A stretch of 64,000 nt of DNA from Paenibacillus cymbidii (lineage in GTDB: Bacteria; Bacillota; Bacilli; Paenibacillales; NBRC-103111). Positions 1-7,552 of this stretch are shown in pieces (position 1 is the first letter of the stretch; each line of letters begins with the position of its first letter). Below the pieces are notes generated by a model. That model searched no databases. It was given only the letters and a program-made list of their open reading frames with translations, and was not told the DNA's origin. Location: positions 186,001 through 250,000 of the forward strand of contig NZ_SHLX01000002.1 in assembly GCF_004764705.1 (NCBI RefSeq), given 5' to 3'. Position numbers and translations under genes: made by a program.

Positions 1-684
1 AAGCGCGTCGACGCGGAACGGCTCCTCCACCGCCGGAATGCCGAGCGACTTCGCCAGCCGCAGCGTCACCTCGCGCGTGACGCCGCCGAGGATAAGACGG
101 TTCGCCGGATGGGTATGCAGCGTGCCGTCCTTGACCATCAGCAAGTTGGCGGCGACGCATTCGGTAACGACGCCGTCCCGATGGAAAATGCAGTCGTCCG
201 CGCCGCGGTCGAGCGCGGCCTGTTTGGCCAGCACGTTCGGCAGCAGGTTGAGCGTCTTCAGATCGCAGCGCAGCCAGCGGATGTCCGGCGCGGTCAGCGC
301 CGAGATGCCGTCGCGAATCGACGCCAGCGGCCGTTCGAGCGTCGTGCAGTACGCGTACACGACCGGCCGGACGCCGGCGGGAAACGGATGCGATCGGGGA
401 GCGGCGCCGCGCGTGATCTGGATGTAGGCGGTGCCGGTGTCGATTTGCTCCATGCCCGCTAGCTGCTCCAGCTCCTCCCGCAGCCGTTCGATCGGCCGCG
501 GCAGCGCGATTCGCGTCTCCTGTGCGCTGCGCGCGAGCCGCGTCCAATGCGCTTCCGGCTCGAACATCCGGCCGCCGTAGATGCGGAACACCTCGTAAAC
601 CCCGTCGCCAAAATAATATCCGCGGTCTTCCGGCGACACCCGCGCTTCTTCGTTCGGAACGAAACGGTCATTCAACAGGATCAT
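1..684 (-). CDS. dat: D-amino-acid aminotransferase (partial, 3' end beyond window)
   Basis: Class IV PLP aminotransferase that would interconvert D-alanine and D-glutamate for the cell wall. The first 228 residues are open to the window edge. The N-terminal motif YYFGDGVYEVFR (about residues 23-34) and CDLKTLNLL with the presumed PLP lysine K143 match the Bacillus D-alanine transaminase pattern (K145 there). TECVAANLL and GGVTRE are typical PLP-phosphate-binding segments. The ATG at 684 has GGAGGAG six bases upstream. It lies 76 bp after the binding-protein gene on the same strand and may be read from the transporter operon, although its role is not obviously linked. Branched-chain aminotransferase or aminodeoxychorismate lyase is less likely given the FGDGVYEV and DLKTLN motifs. 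Confidence 0.85.
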   Translation of the reverse strand, partial: MILLNDRFVPNEEARVSPEDRGYYFGDGVYEVFRIYGGRMFEPEAHWTRLARSAQETRIALPRPIERLREELEQLAGMEQIDTGTAYIQITRGAAPRSHPFPAGVRPVVYAYCTTLERPLASIRDGISALTAPDIRWLRCDLKTLNLLPNVLAKQAALDRGADDCIFHRDGVVTECVAANLLMVKDGTLHTHPANRLILGGVTREVTLRLAKSLGIPAVEEPFRVDAL

Positions 685-760
685 GCTGGTCTCCTCCCGC
701 AATAACGCCCAGGAAGCCGGCTGCGGCTCCCTGAGCGCGTGCTCCGTCCGCAGACGGCCG

Positions 761-2329
761 TTATTTTTTGTTGTTCGCTTTGACCCATTCGTCAAGCTGC
801 TTCTGAATTTCGGCGATGATCGTATCGATGCCGGCGGCGGTCAGCTTCTCGCGGAATTCGGCGAGCAGCTCGCCCTTGTCGATCGCGCCCGTGTTCAGCG
901 CCGGCTGGTATTTGTCGTTGACCGTGCCGACGTTGGAAATTTGCGTATTGACCGGATCGGCGTTGAAGACGAAGCCGAGAATCGGCGACGCTTCGGCGGA
1001 TTCGTTCAGCTTCTTCGTCTCCTCGAGCACCTTCAGCCCTTTTTCCTCCGGCTGCATGCCGTTGAACGTATTGCCGAACACCCAGTCGACGTTGGTGATG
1101 TAGCCGCTGTCCTTGATCAGCTTGACGGTGCCGTCGGCGTTCTTTGTATAATGCTTGCCTTCAATGCCAAGCGCCAGCAAGTGGTACAGCTCCTTGTTCG
1201 TGTTGACCAGGTTCAGGAACATCATCGCCCGTTCCTTGTTCTCCGACTTGGCGCTGATGGCGTTTAGCGTGCCGAGAATGTCGTCGGTCGTCACCTGCGG
1301 CTTGCCGGTAACGATGTATTGCACCGGATGACCGCCGTTGCGCGTTTCTTCCGTCGCCTCGCCGCCCGGGTTCAGGGCGCTGCTGAAGAGGGAAACGACC
1401 TTGCCCGTTTTCTTCACGTCGTTGATCGTTTTCAACGTCGGCGCGTCCTGGTTGATGTAGCCTTTCTTGTACCAGTCGCGAACCGTGTCAAGATAGGTGT
1501 CGTATTCCGGCACGAACGACATCTTCAGCACTTTGTACGGATCGGACTTCTTGATAACGGCGATGCCGCCGAGAACGGTGCGGTAGTCGTAATCGTTGAT
1601 CATCGCGGAGAGCGGACCGCTCTTGTCGACGGCGAACGGAATGACGCCCGGACTGCCCGCTTTCACTTGCGCAAGGAACGGCTCCAGGTCCTTGGATTTC
1701 TTCACCTGGGCGGTGTCGAGGCCGTACTTCTGGACGTACTCCTTCTGCACAATGTAACCCGGGATCGTCGTCATCGTCTGGTAGTTCGGCACCGCATAGG
1801 TGACACCGCCAATTTTGACCCCTTCGCTCAAATATTTCGGCACCAGCGGCATGATGTCTTTGCCGTATTTGGCCAACAATTCGTCCAGCGGGGCGAACGC
1901 GCCTTTGGCCGTATTGGTGATATAGCTGAACGCCCAGCTGGACGTCCAGATAATATCGGCCTTTTCGCCCGAACCGACGACGGCGTTCATTTTATCGTTG
2001 TACTCGCCGGTAGGAATCGGCATCAGCTTGACCGTGGCGTTGATTTTGTCTTTGGCGATTTTGCTCACGGCGTCCTGCACCAGCTTGACATCCTTCGGCA
2101 CTTCCGGATTCGGGTAGTACCAGATGAGCTCCACCGGCTTGCTTGTGTCGGCTCCGCTCGGCAGCGCGCTGGCTGCGGAAGCGCTCGGACTCGCCGCCTG
2201 TCCGCTTGCGGACGGGGACGGATCGGTTTTGCTGCCCGAGTTGCCCGACTTGGTCGAGCAGCCCGCCGTTGCGACGAGCAGCGAGCAGGCAACAAGCAGC
2301 GCCGCTTGGATCATTTTCGATTTGTACAT
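761..2329 (-). CDS. ABC transporter substrate-binding lipoprotein (YtcQ/DUF3502 type)
   Basis: Extracellular solute-binding lipoprotein of a CUT1-type sugar or oligosaccharide importer, 522 residues. A signal peptide (about 1-23) ends in a lipobox (VATAGC), followed by a Ser/Ala/Pro-rich tether to about residue 60. The mature domain has the usual family 1 binding-protein features (WYYPNPE, then ADIIWTSSW and the LGTLNAISAKSENKERAM segment). The C-terminal part resembles the DUF3502 tail found in YtcQ-like proteins. It is the third gene of the importer operon, about 100 bp after the LplC-type permease. No ATPase is encoded nearby; such importers commonly share an MsmX-type ATPase encoded elsewhere. 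The substrate cannot be read from the sequence. Confidence 0.88.
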   Translation of the reverse strand: MYKSKMIQAALLVACSLLVATAGCSTKSGNSGSKTDPSPSASGQAASPSASAASALPSGADTSKPVELIWYYPNPEVPKDVKLVQDAVSKIAKDKINATVKLMPIPTGEYNDKMNAVVGSGEKADIIWTSSWAFSYITNTAKGAFAPLDELLAKYGKDIMPLVPKYLSEGVKIGGVTYAVPNYQTMTTIPGYIVQKEYVQKYGLDTAQVKKSKDLEPFLAQVKAGSPGVIPFAVDKSGPLSAMINDYDYRTVLGGIAVIKKSDPYKVLKMSFVPEYDTYLDTVRDWYKKGYINQDAPTLKTINDVKKTGKVVSLFSSALNPGGEATEETRNGGHPVQYIVTGKPQVTTDDILGTLNAISAKSENKERAMMFLNLVNTNKELYHLLALGIEGKHYTKNADGTVKLIKDSGYITNVDWVFGNTFNGMQPEEKGLKVLEETKKLNESAEASPILGFVFNADPVNTQISNVGTVNDKYQPALNTGAIDKGELLAEFREKLTAAGIDTIIAEIQKQLDEWVKANNKK

Positions 2330-2431
2330 GTGTGTTCAGCCCTCCATTTGGATCGTTCGTGTATATGGCATCGGAATCCGTTCCGCGCGATTCGCCTCCT
2401 TTCGCGGATTCCGCTTCACCCGGCGGGAACG

Positions 2432-3301
2432 TCAGTTTTTGACCGAGCCTACGGTGAGCCCGGAAACGAAGTAACGCTGGAAGAACGGAAAAACGAACAT
2501 CATCGGGCCGGCCGCCAGCACGGCCATCGCCATCCGCGTCGACAGGCTCGGAAATTGCGACATGTCGATGAAGATAATGTTTTTGTTGATTTCGCTGGTC
2601 ATGAAATTGATCGAATTCATGATCCGGTACAGCAGCAGCTGCAGCGGCACCAAGTCCTTGTTGTCGATGAACAGCAGCCCGAGCCACCAGTCGTTCCAAT
2701 AGGAGAAAGAAATGAACAGCCCGATCGTCGCCAGCGCGGGCGTGGACAGCGGCAGCACGATCGTCGCGAACAGCCGGAACTCGCCGGCGCCGTCCATCTT
2801 GGCCGAATCGAACATTTCGCCGGGCAGCTTGTCGAGAAAGCCTTTCATGATCAGGATGTAGAACGGACTGATGAGTCCGGGCAAAATAAGCGCCGGCAGC
2901 GTGTCCTTCAGGTGCAAATATTGCGACACCATGATGTAGAACGGGACGAGCCCGCCGCTGAACAGCATCGGAATCACAATGTACACGGTGGTGAACTTGC
3001 GGAACGCGTAATCTTTGCGGGACAGGGTGAACGCGATCATCGCCGTGAACAGCAGGCCGGCCACAGTGCCGATAGCGGTAACCGCAATCGTCACCTCGTA
3101 GGCGTGCAACAGCTGCTGCGGCTGCTTGAAAATGATGTGGTACGCCTGGAAGCTGATTTCCCGCGGGATCAGCAGATAACCGTCGTTCAGCAGCGATTGT
3201 TCGCTGGACAACGAAATCGACACGATCAGCGCCAGCGGGAACACGAACGCAAGCGACAGGACGATAAAAAAAGCGTTGACGGCATGTTTCATGCGTTCCA
3301 C
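2432..3301 (-). CDS. carbohydrate ABC transporter permease, LplC/YtcP family
   Basis: Integral membrane permease of 289 residues with about six transmembrane segments. The first is near residues 9-30 (FFIVLSLAFVFPLALIVSI). The cytoplasmic EAA loop reads FDSAKMDGAGEF and is followed by a conserved LPLSTPA stretch, the coupling helix that contacts the shared ATPase. It starts on the base next to the stop of the upstream permease (3302), so the two are almost certainly translated together. It forms a heterodimer with the LplB-type permease and receives sugar from the lipoprotein encoded downstream. The C-terminus GLTVGSVKN is normal for this family, so the gene looks intact. Confidence 0.88.
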   Translation of the reverse strand: MERMKHAVNAFFIVLSLAFVFPLALIVSISLSSEQSLLNDGYLLIPREISFQAYHIIFKQPQQLLHAYEVTIAVTAIGTVAGLLFTAMIAFTLSRKDYAFRKFTTVYIVIPMLFSGGLVPFYIMVSQYLHLKDTLPALILPGLISPFYILIMKGFLDKLPGEMFDSAKMDGAGEFRLFATIVLPLSTPALATIGLFISFSYWNDWWLGLLFIDNKDLVPLQLLLYRIMNSINFMTSEINKNIIFIDMSQFPSLSTRMAMAVLAAGPMMFVFPFFQRYFVSGLTVGSVKN

Positions 3302-4294
3302 CTACCAGAGCGAATTTTCGTCGTTGATTTTGCGAATAATGGCGTTGGCTCCGACTACCGTCAGGAAGCCGACCGTCGACTGGAACAGGCCGATCGCCGT
3401 CGACATGCCGGTGTCGTTGAGCCGCAGCAGCGAACGGTAAATGTACGTGTCGATCACGTCGGTCACCGCGTACAGGAAGCTGCTGTCGTTCGGAATGAAG
3501 TAGAACAGGCCGAAATCCGAGCGGAAAATGCCGCCGAGCGCCACAATGAACAAGATCAGCACAAGCGGCGTCAGCAGCGGGATCGTGATGTGGCGGATCA
3601 TCTGCCATTTGGAAGCGCCGTCCATGCCGGCCGCTTCGTAGTAGCTCGGATCGATGCCGAGCAGCCCGGCGAAATAAATTAGCGTGGCGAAGCCGATCCC
3701 TTTCCATAGCTGGAACGAGGTCAGGATGAACGGCCAATATTGGGCCTCGAAATAAAACTGGATCGGCTGGTGGCCGAACAGCGCCAGCACCTTGTTGACG
3801 TAGCCGCTCGCATGCGTAATGCCGTCTCCGTAATCGAACAACGACAGCGCCACGTAGCTGACGGCGACGAACGAAAGAAAATAAGGCAGAAACAGAATCG
3901 TCTGGTGAATCTTGATCCAGCCGCGGCTGATTTCCTTGAACAGAATGGCCAGCGCAACGGCAATGACGGTCGTCAGCACGATGAACGTCAAGTTGTACAA
4001 AATCGTATTGCGCGTAATGACGAAAGCGTCCTGCGATGCGAAGAAGAAGCGGAAATTGCGGAAGCCTACCCACTCGCTGCCGAGGATGCCGCGGGTAAAA
4101 TTGTATTTTTTGAACGCCAGCACGAGGCCCGGCAGCGGCGCGTACGCGAACAGGAACAGCAGCAGCATGGCCGGCAGCGACAGCGTCAGCAGTTCGCCGT
4201 TGCGGCGGAGCGTCCGCCACGCCCGTCCCGGGCGGCGGCGAGGGGCCGGCTGCGGGGCAGCGAGTTCGGCGTTATCGGCTTTTGCGGCGTTCAT
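3302..4294 (-). CDS. carbohydrate ABC transporter permease, LplB family
   Basis: First permease of the importer, 330 residues, with a basic cytoplasmic N-terminus (PRRRPGRAWRTLRR) before transmembrane segment 1 near residues 36-58. The EAA loop reads YYEAAGMDGASKW followed by HITIPLLTP. The frame is open further upstream to 4606, but the ATG at 4294 is preferred: it has a GGAGG about eight bases upstream, the protein then begins just before the first membrane helix, and the extra upstream residues look non-coding. The start overlaps the stop of a 16-codon leader ORF (ATGA, 4291-4294), so entry is probably coupled to that leader. The operon continues with the LplC-type permease and the lipoprotein. 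Confidence 0.85.
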   Translation of the reverse strand: MNAAKADNAELAAPQPAPRRRPGRAWRTLRRNGELLTLSLPAMLLLFLFAYAPLPGLVLAFKKYNFTRGILGSEWVGFRNFRFFFASQDAFVITRNTILYNLTFIVLTTVIAVALAILFKEISRGWIKIHQTILFLPYFLSFVAVSYVALSLFDYGDGITHASGYVNKVLALFGHQPIQFYFEAQYWPFILTSFQLWKGIGFATLIYFAGLLGIDPSYYEAAGMDGASKWQMIRHITIPLLTPLVLILFIVALGGIFRSDFGLFYFIPNDSSFLYAVTDVIDTYIYRSLLRLNDTGMSTAIGLFQSTVGFLTVVGANAIIRKINDENSLW

Positions 4295-4341
4295 GGCAGT
4301 CGCCCTCCGCCGGCGTGTCGAATGTGGTCCGATTGAATCAT
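4291..4341 (-). CDS. 16-codon leader peptide coupled to the first permease gene
   Basis: Short ORF MIQSDHIRHAGGGRLP with a strong Shine-Dalgarno (AAGGAGA, about eight bases before ATG 4341). Its TGA stop overlaps the permease ATG in an ATGA junction. The ribosome site is better than many in this window, so the peptide is likely translated, and its main effect would be to deliver ribosomes to the permease start. The peptide has no obvious attenuator composition. It could alternatively be the remnant of a longer upstream gene. Confidence 0.45.
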   Translation of the reverse strand: MIQSDHIRHAGGGRLP

Positions 4342-4628
4342 GTCGTGTCTCTCCTTCGGCTCTGATTGACTCCGAGCGTAGCATGGCCGGCCGGCAGCGC
4401 CTATTGCAAAGTGAAGCATAAACTGCGATTTGGCCGCCAAACCGCCAAATGCCAGTAAATGTCCGATATCGCATGTTAGGCGCAGCGCAAAAAAACCGCG
4501 CCTGGCATGACCTGGCTGACGGCAGCACGGGGATTATTTTCAGGTAGGAAGATATACCCAAACATAGTAAAATGAACAGATACCAACTAGTGCAAGGCAT
4601 ACACAATGGAGAATAGCGAGGGGTCTGG
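4295..4628. other. divergent intergenic region between the importer operon and the ATPase/nuclease pair
   Basis: About 330 bp that must hold promoters for both directions. Seen here: the 16-codon leader ORF on the minus strand, a small inverted repeat AGGCGC/GCGCCT flanking an A-tract at about 4477-4503, and an AT-rich stretch at about 4545-4580 (ATATACCC, CATAGTAAAAT) that could carry the plus-strand -10 element. The plus-strand gene has GAGGGG five bases before its ATG. No operator or other gene is recognised. Confidence 0.5.
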
Positions 4629-6572
4629 ATGGAGCTGATTTATGCTCATATCGGCAAATTTCGAAATTTTCGCAACCAATCGTTATCGTTCACGAACCGC
4701 TATCTCATTGACTTTGATCACAGAACGGGGTTTCTTGAAATCGAGGAACGCAGGAATCGGTTTAACCTGTTCCAGCACGAAGACAAGCTTACGGGATTGT
4801 CGGTGATCGTTGGCAAGAATGGCGCAGGCAAATCGAATATCCTGGATCTTCTCCATCAATCGATCTATCGGGAGTCGGAGAACCAATCTTATTTCCTCCT
4901 GTATCATTTGCGGGACAACCTGTTTCTGGCAGAGGGAGTCAACACATCATTGTTTAAGGCCAAATTTTCGGAGTACCCTTTCCAGAACAACACGTTCACG
5001 GTTCGCATCGAAATCCGCAATAAGCTACCTGTAAGCATCATTCCAATCGACAGCGATGATCAAGACGATGAAACAGGGGTACTCGCGGAAACAAAAAAAA
5101 CGGTTATCTTGCAATATAAACGGGAGCTTGACTTCAACAATCGGTTCTTGCAGCCCGCCAGAAAAGAACGCAACTTAATGGAATTGGATAAATGGGACAA
5201 CCCGATAAACTTATTCAACAGGAGCAGACTGTCGGGCGGCGTTTCCAATCAATTTCGTGCCATGCATCAATTTTTCAGAGAGCTTGGGCAGACCGAATAT
5301 TTTGGGGCAGACGCTCGCCCCGAGGTTATGCTTCATCTGTCGGAGATAACGCAAACCGAAGCGGAAAGAACCTTCGTAGCGCCATCCATTCAAGCGATCG
5401 ACAAAAAAACGAAACGAAAGTTATCCATTAAACAGCAATTTATTCTTCAAATGCTTTATCTATTAAATGTCTGCTATGCTTTCGAATTTATCGACAATAC
5501 AGAGGAAGACTGGGAGAAGGTCCTCGTTGAGGAATACACGAACATCCCTGTCGACAAGAGCGGTGATGTCTTTGGCGATTATACCCGCTATTATTTGAAA
5601 CTCTATCGCAAACTGGTCGAACAGATCGTAATCTTGTTGCGCTCCTACCCCGATTCCCGCAGCGATCATGATGATTTGAAACGTTATTTTGTTGACAGCG
5701 ATTTTGGTACTATCTTTGGAGACTATTTGGAATTTATCTACGGGTCGCTAAACGCTATACCGGATTATTTTTTTCATAGCGAATGTGAAATGTATCTTTT
5801 CAGCAAAAGCTCCAAAACAATAGAGCAGGATCGGGACGGACACGGACATATCGCCTCGTTATGCGCGATTCTGGATCAATTCGAAGCCACTCCGTGCTTA
5901 TGGATGGGCAATCTGTCCATTCAGGTTAAAAACCTGAGCGAAGGCGAGAAAAAAATCATTGATTTCATCAGCCGCTTCTATTGGGTCAATGAAGATCGGC
6001 AGTATAGCGGGATCATCCTGCTGCTCGATGAACCGGATCAATCCTTGCACCCCGAGTGGAGCAGAAGATTTTTGCATGACTTGCTCAAGCTCCTCCATTC
6101 ATTGGAGTGGTTGGAGCACTATCAGATCATTCTCACCACCCACTCCCCATTCATGTTGTCCGATGTGAGCAAGGAGCATATCATCGCTTTGGAATCGGGC
6201 GAGGGTGGGATCAGCAGAGTGGTCGACTTAAGGAATCCTACATTTGCCAACCACATCCATACGATATTGTCCCAGGATTTTTTCATGAGCAGCACCGTAG
6301 GGGAATACGCCAAACAGAAGGTAAACGAGACGATTGCCTTTTTGAACCACAACAATCCGGAGGTTAGCGAGGAGAAGATAGCGTACCACGCAAACCTTAT
6401 TCAACTGATTGGCGACGATCTGCTGAAGAGCAAGCTGGAAACGATAATGAGTCGTAAGAAGTGGACGAAACAAGCAAACCCGCGGCAAACCATCGAGCAG
6501 CAAATAAGGGATCTGCAGGAGCTGTTGAACATGTTGAAAGACGAGGATTCCCGGCATGATTCGAATCAATAA
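4629..6572 (+). CDS. AAA/ABC-type ATPase, Septu PtuA-like
   Basis: SMC/RecF-like ATPase of 647 residues. Walker A GKNGAGKS is at residues 62-69, the ABC signature LSEGEKK at about 436-442, Walker B ILLLDEPDQSLHP from about 463 with the DE pair at 467-468, and the switch motif TTHSPFML around 503-510. A long insertion of about 350 residues separates the nucleotide-binding halves, as in overcoming-lysogeny and PtuA-type defence ATPases. The HNH gene starts inside its last codons (17-bp overlap), so the two proteins are probably made together. Composition is clearly more AT-rich than the flanking importer and sugar genes, which suggests acquisition by transfer. The Septu assignment rests on architecture; a related AAA-HNH defence pair is possible. 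Confidence 0.72.
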   Translation: MELIYAHIGKFRNFRNQSLSFTNRYLIDFDHRTGFLEIEERRNRFNLFQHEDKLTGLSVIVGKNGAGKSNILDLLHQSIYRESENQSYFLLYHLRDNLFLAEGVNTSLFKAKFSEYPFQNNTFTVRIEIRNKLPVSIIPIDSDDQDDETGVLAETKKTVILQYKRELDFNNRFLQPARKERNLMELDKWDNPINLFNRSRLSGGVSNQFRAMHQFFRELGQTEYFGADARPEVMLHLSEITQTEAERTFVAPSIQAIDKKTKRKLSIKQQFILQMLYLLNVCYAFEFIDNTEEDWEKVLVEEYTNIPVDKSGDVFGDYTRYYLKLYRKLVEQIVILLRSYPDSRSDHDDLKRYFVDSDFGTIFGDYLEFIYGSLNAIPDYFFHSECEMYLFSKSSKTIEQDRDGHGHIASLCAILDQFEATPCLWMGNLSIQVKNLSEGEKKIIDFISRFYWVNEDRQYSGIILLLDEPDQSLHPEWSRRFLHDLLKLLHSLEWLEHYQIILTTHSPFMLSDVSKEHIIALESGEGGISRVVDLRNPTFANHIHTILSQDFFMSSTVGEYAKQKVNETIAFLNHNNPEVSEEKIAYHANLIQLIGDDLLKSKLETIMSRKKWTKQANPRQTIEQQIRDLQELLNMLKDEDSRHDSNQ

Positions 6573-7476
6573 CAGGGATTTGGACGCTTTGGCGAACCAG
6601 CATTGGAAGCATGTGGAGGAACATTTCCGCCATTATACAAACAAGGTGAAGTTTGGGGAAATTGCGGCGTTCTGCCGGCAGATCGAACCCGGATTTTCAT
6701 TTGAAAATTTGATTAAGGCAAGGGCGGAAAAGCTGCAAGAACTGAAGGAAAACTATCCGGCTATCGTTCGGTTAAACAATTATCAATCATGCAGCGATAA
6801 GCTTCGCGCCGTGTATAACCACTCCTTCAGTCTGGCCGATAAAATGCTCGGTTCCAAGGGATACAATGCGATACAATTCGTTGAGCAGCTTGAAATAACC
6901 GTATGTCCTTATTGCAATCGCAATTACATCGATACCCGTTCCTATAAGAATGTGAAAAAAGCCGGCTGCCAGATCGACCACTTTTACGATAAATATACAT
7001 TCCCGTTGTTCTCGTTGTGTTTCTATAATTTGATTCCCGTCTGCCCTTCATGCAACCACACCAAGCATACCAAACAGTTCTCTATTTCGCCTTATGACGA
7101 AACCATCGAAACAGACCTGGTGACGTTTGGCTGGGAGCCTCAAAATGGGGATTACCTGCAGTCGAAACGGGACATCAAGCTCACCTTTCAGTGCTGCAAC
7201 GAGGAGATGGAGCAGCAGTTTGCCGAGCTTAAGCTTGAACTGCCTTACACGATGCACACGGATATTGCTTATGAGATTATAAAAAAGGTGCGCCTGTACG
7301 ATCATTATAAAATGAGCGAGTATCAAGGCGATTATCCCGACTTGACCTGGAGCAAGGAGGAAACCGTACAAATTCTGTTCGGTTTATCGCCGGAAGCAAC
7401 GGATCATCTCAAGCGGCCGCTATCCAAACTCACACGAGATATTCTGAGTATCGAAATGGATAAATGGCAGAAGTGA
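6556..7476 (+). CDS. HNH endonuclease, Septu PtuB-like
   Basis: 306-residue protein with a zinc-stabilised HNH fold. CPYC (C117, C120) and CPSC (C163, C166) give four probable zinc ligands, DH at 141-142 holds the probable catalytic histidine, and NH at 167-168 completes the motif. The N-terminal 110 residues are helical and contain no other recognised domain. It overlaps the ATPase gene by 17 bp in another frame, with a GATTCCCGGCATG start context, so translation is probably coupled. In Septu, PtuB is the nuclease recruited by the PtuA ATPase to cut DNA or RNA during phage infection; that role is inferred for this pair. Base composition matches the ATPase and not the flanks. Confidence 0.75.
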   Translation: MIRINNRDLDALANQHWKHVEEHFRHYTNKVKFGEIAAFCRQIEPGFSFENLIKARAEKLQELKENYPAIVRLNNYQSCSDKLRAVYNHSFSLADKMLGSKGYNAIQFVEQLEITVCPYCNRNYIDTRSYKNVKKAGCQIDHFYDKYTFPLFSLCFYNLIPVCPSCNHTKHTKQFSISPYDETIETDLVTFGWEPQNGDYLQSKRDIKLTFQCCNEEMEQQFAELKLELPYTMHTDIAYEIIKKVRLYDHYKMSEYQGDYPDLTWSKEETVQILFGLSPEATDHLKRPLSKLTRDILSIEMDKWQK

Positions 7477-7552
7477 TTGGACGTTCCATGTAACCTTCTG
7501 CCGCCCTACTGGCACCTTGCATATAGAATCTGCTGCAGAGGAGGTGCGAGCA

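Noticed and set aside
1319-3682. Long plus-strand ORF opposite the importer genes
   Set aside because: Arg/His/Gln-rich antisense shadow of the permease and lipoprotein genes, which have clear domains and ribosome sites on the minus strand. The same applies to 23633-26707 and 31054-34008.
7477-7552. Third gene of the ATPase/nuclease pair upstream of the sigma factor
   Set aside because: The gap is only 76 bp, and short frames here are shadows without ribosome sites.
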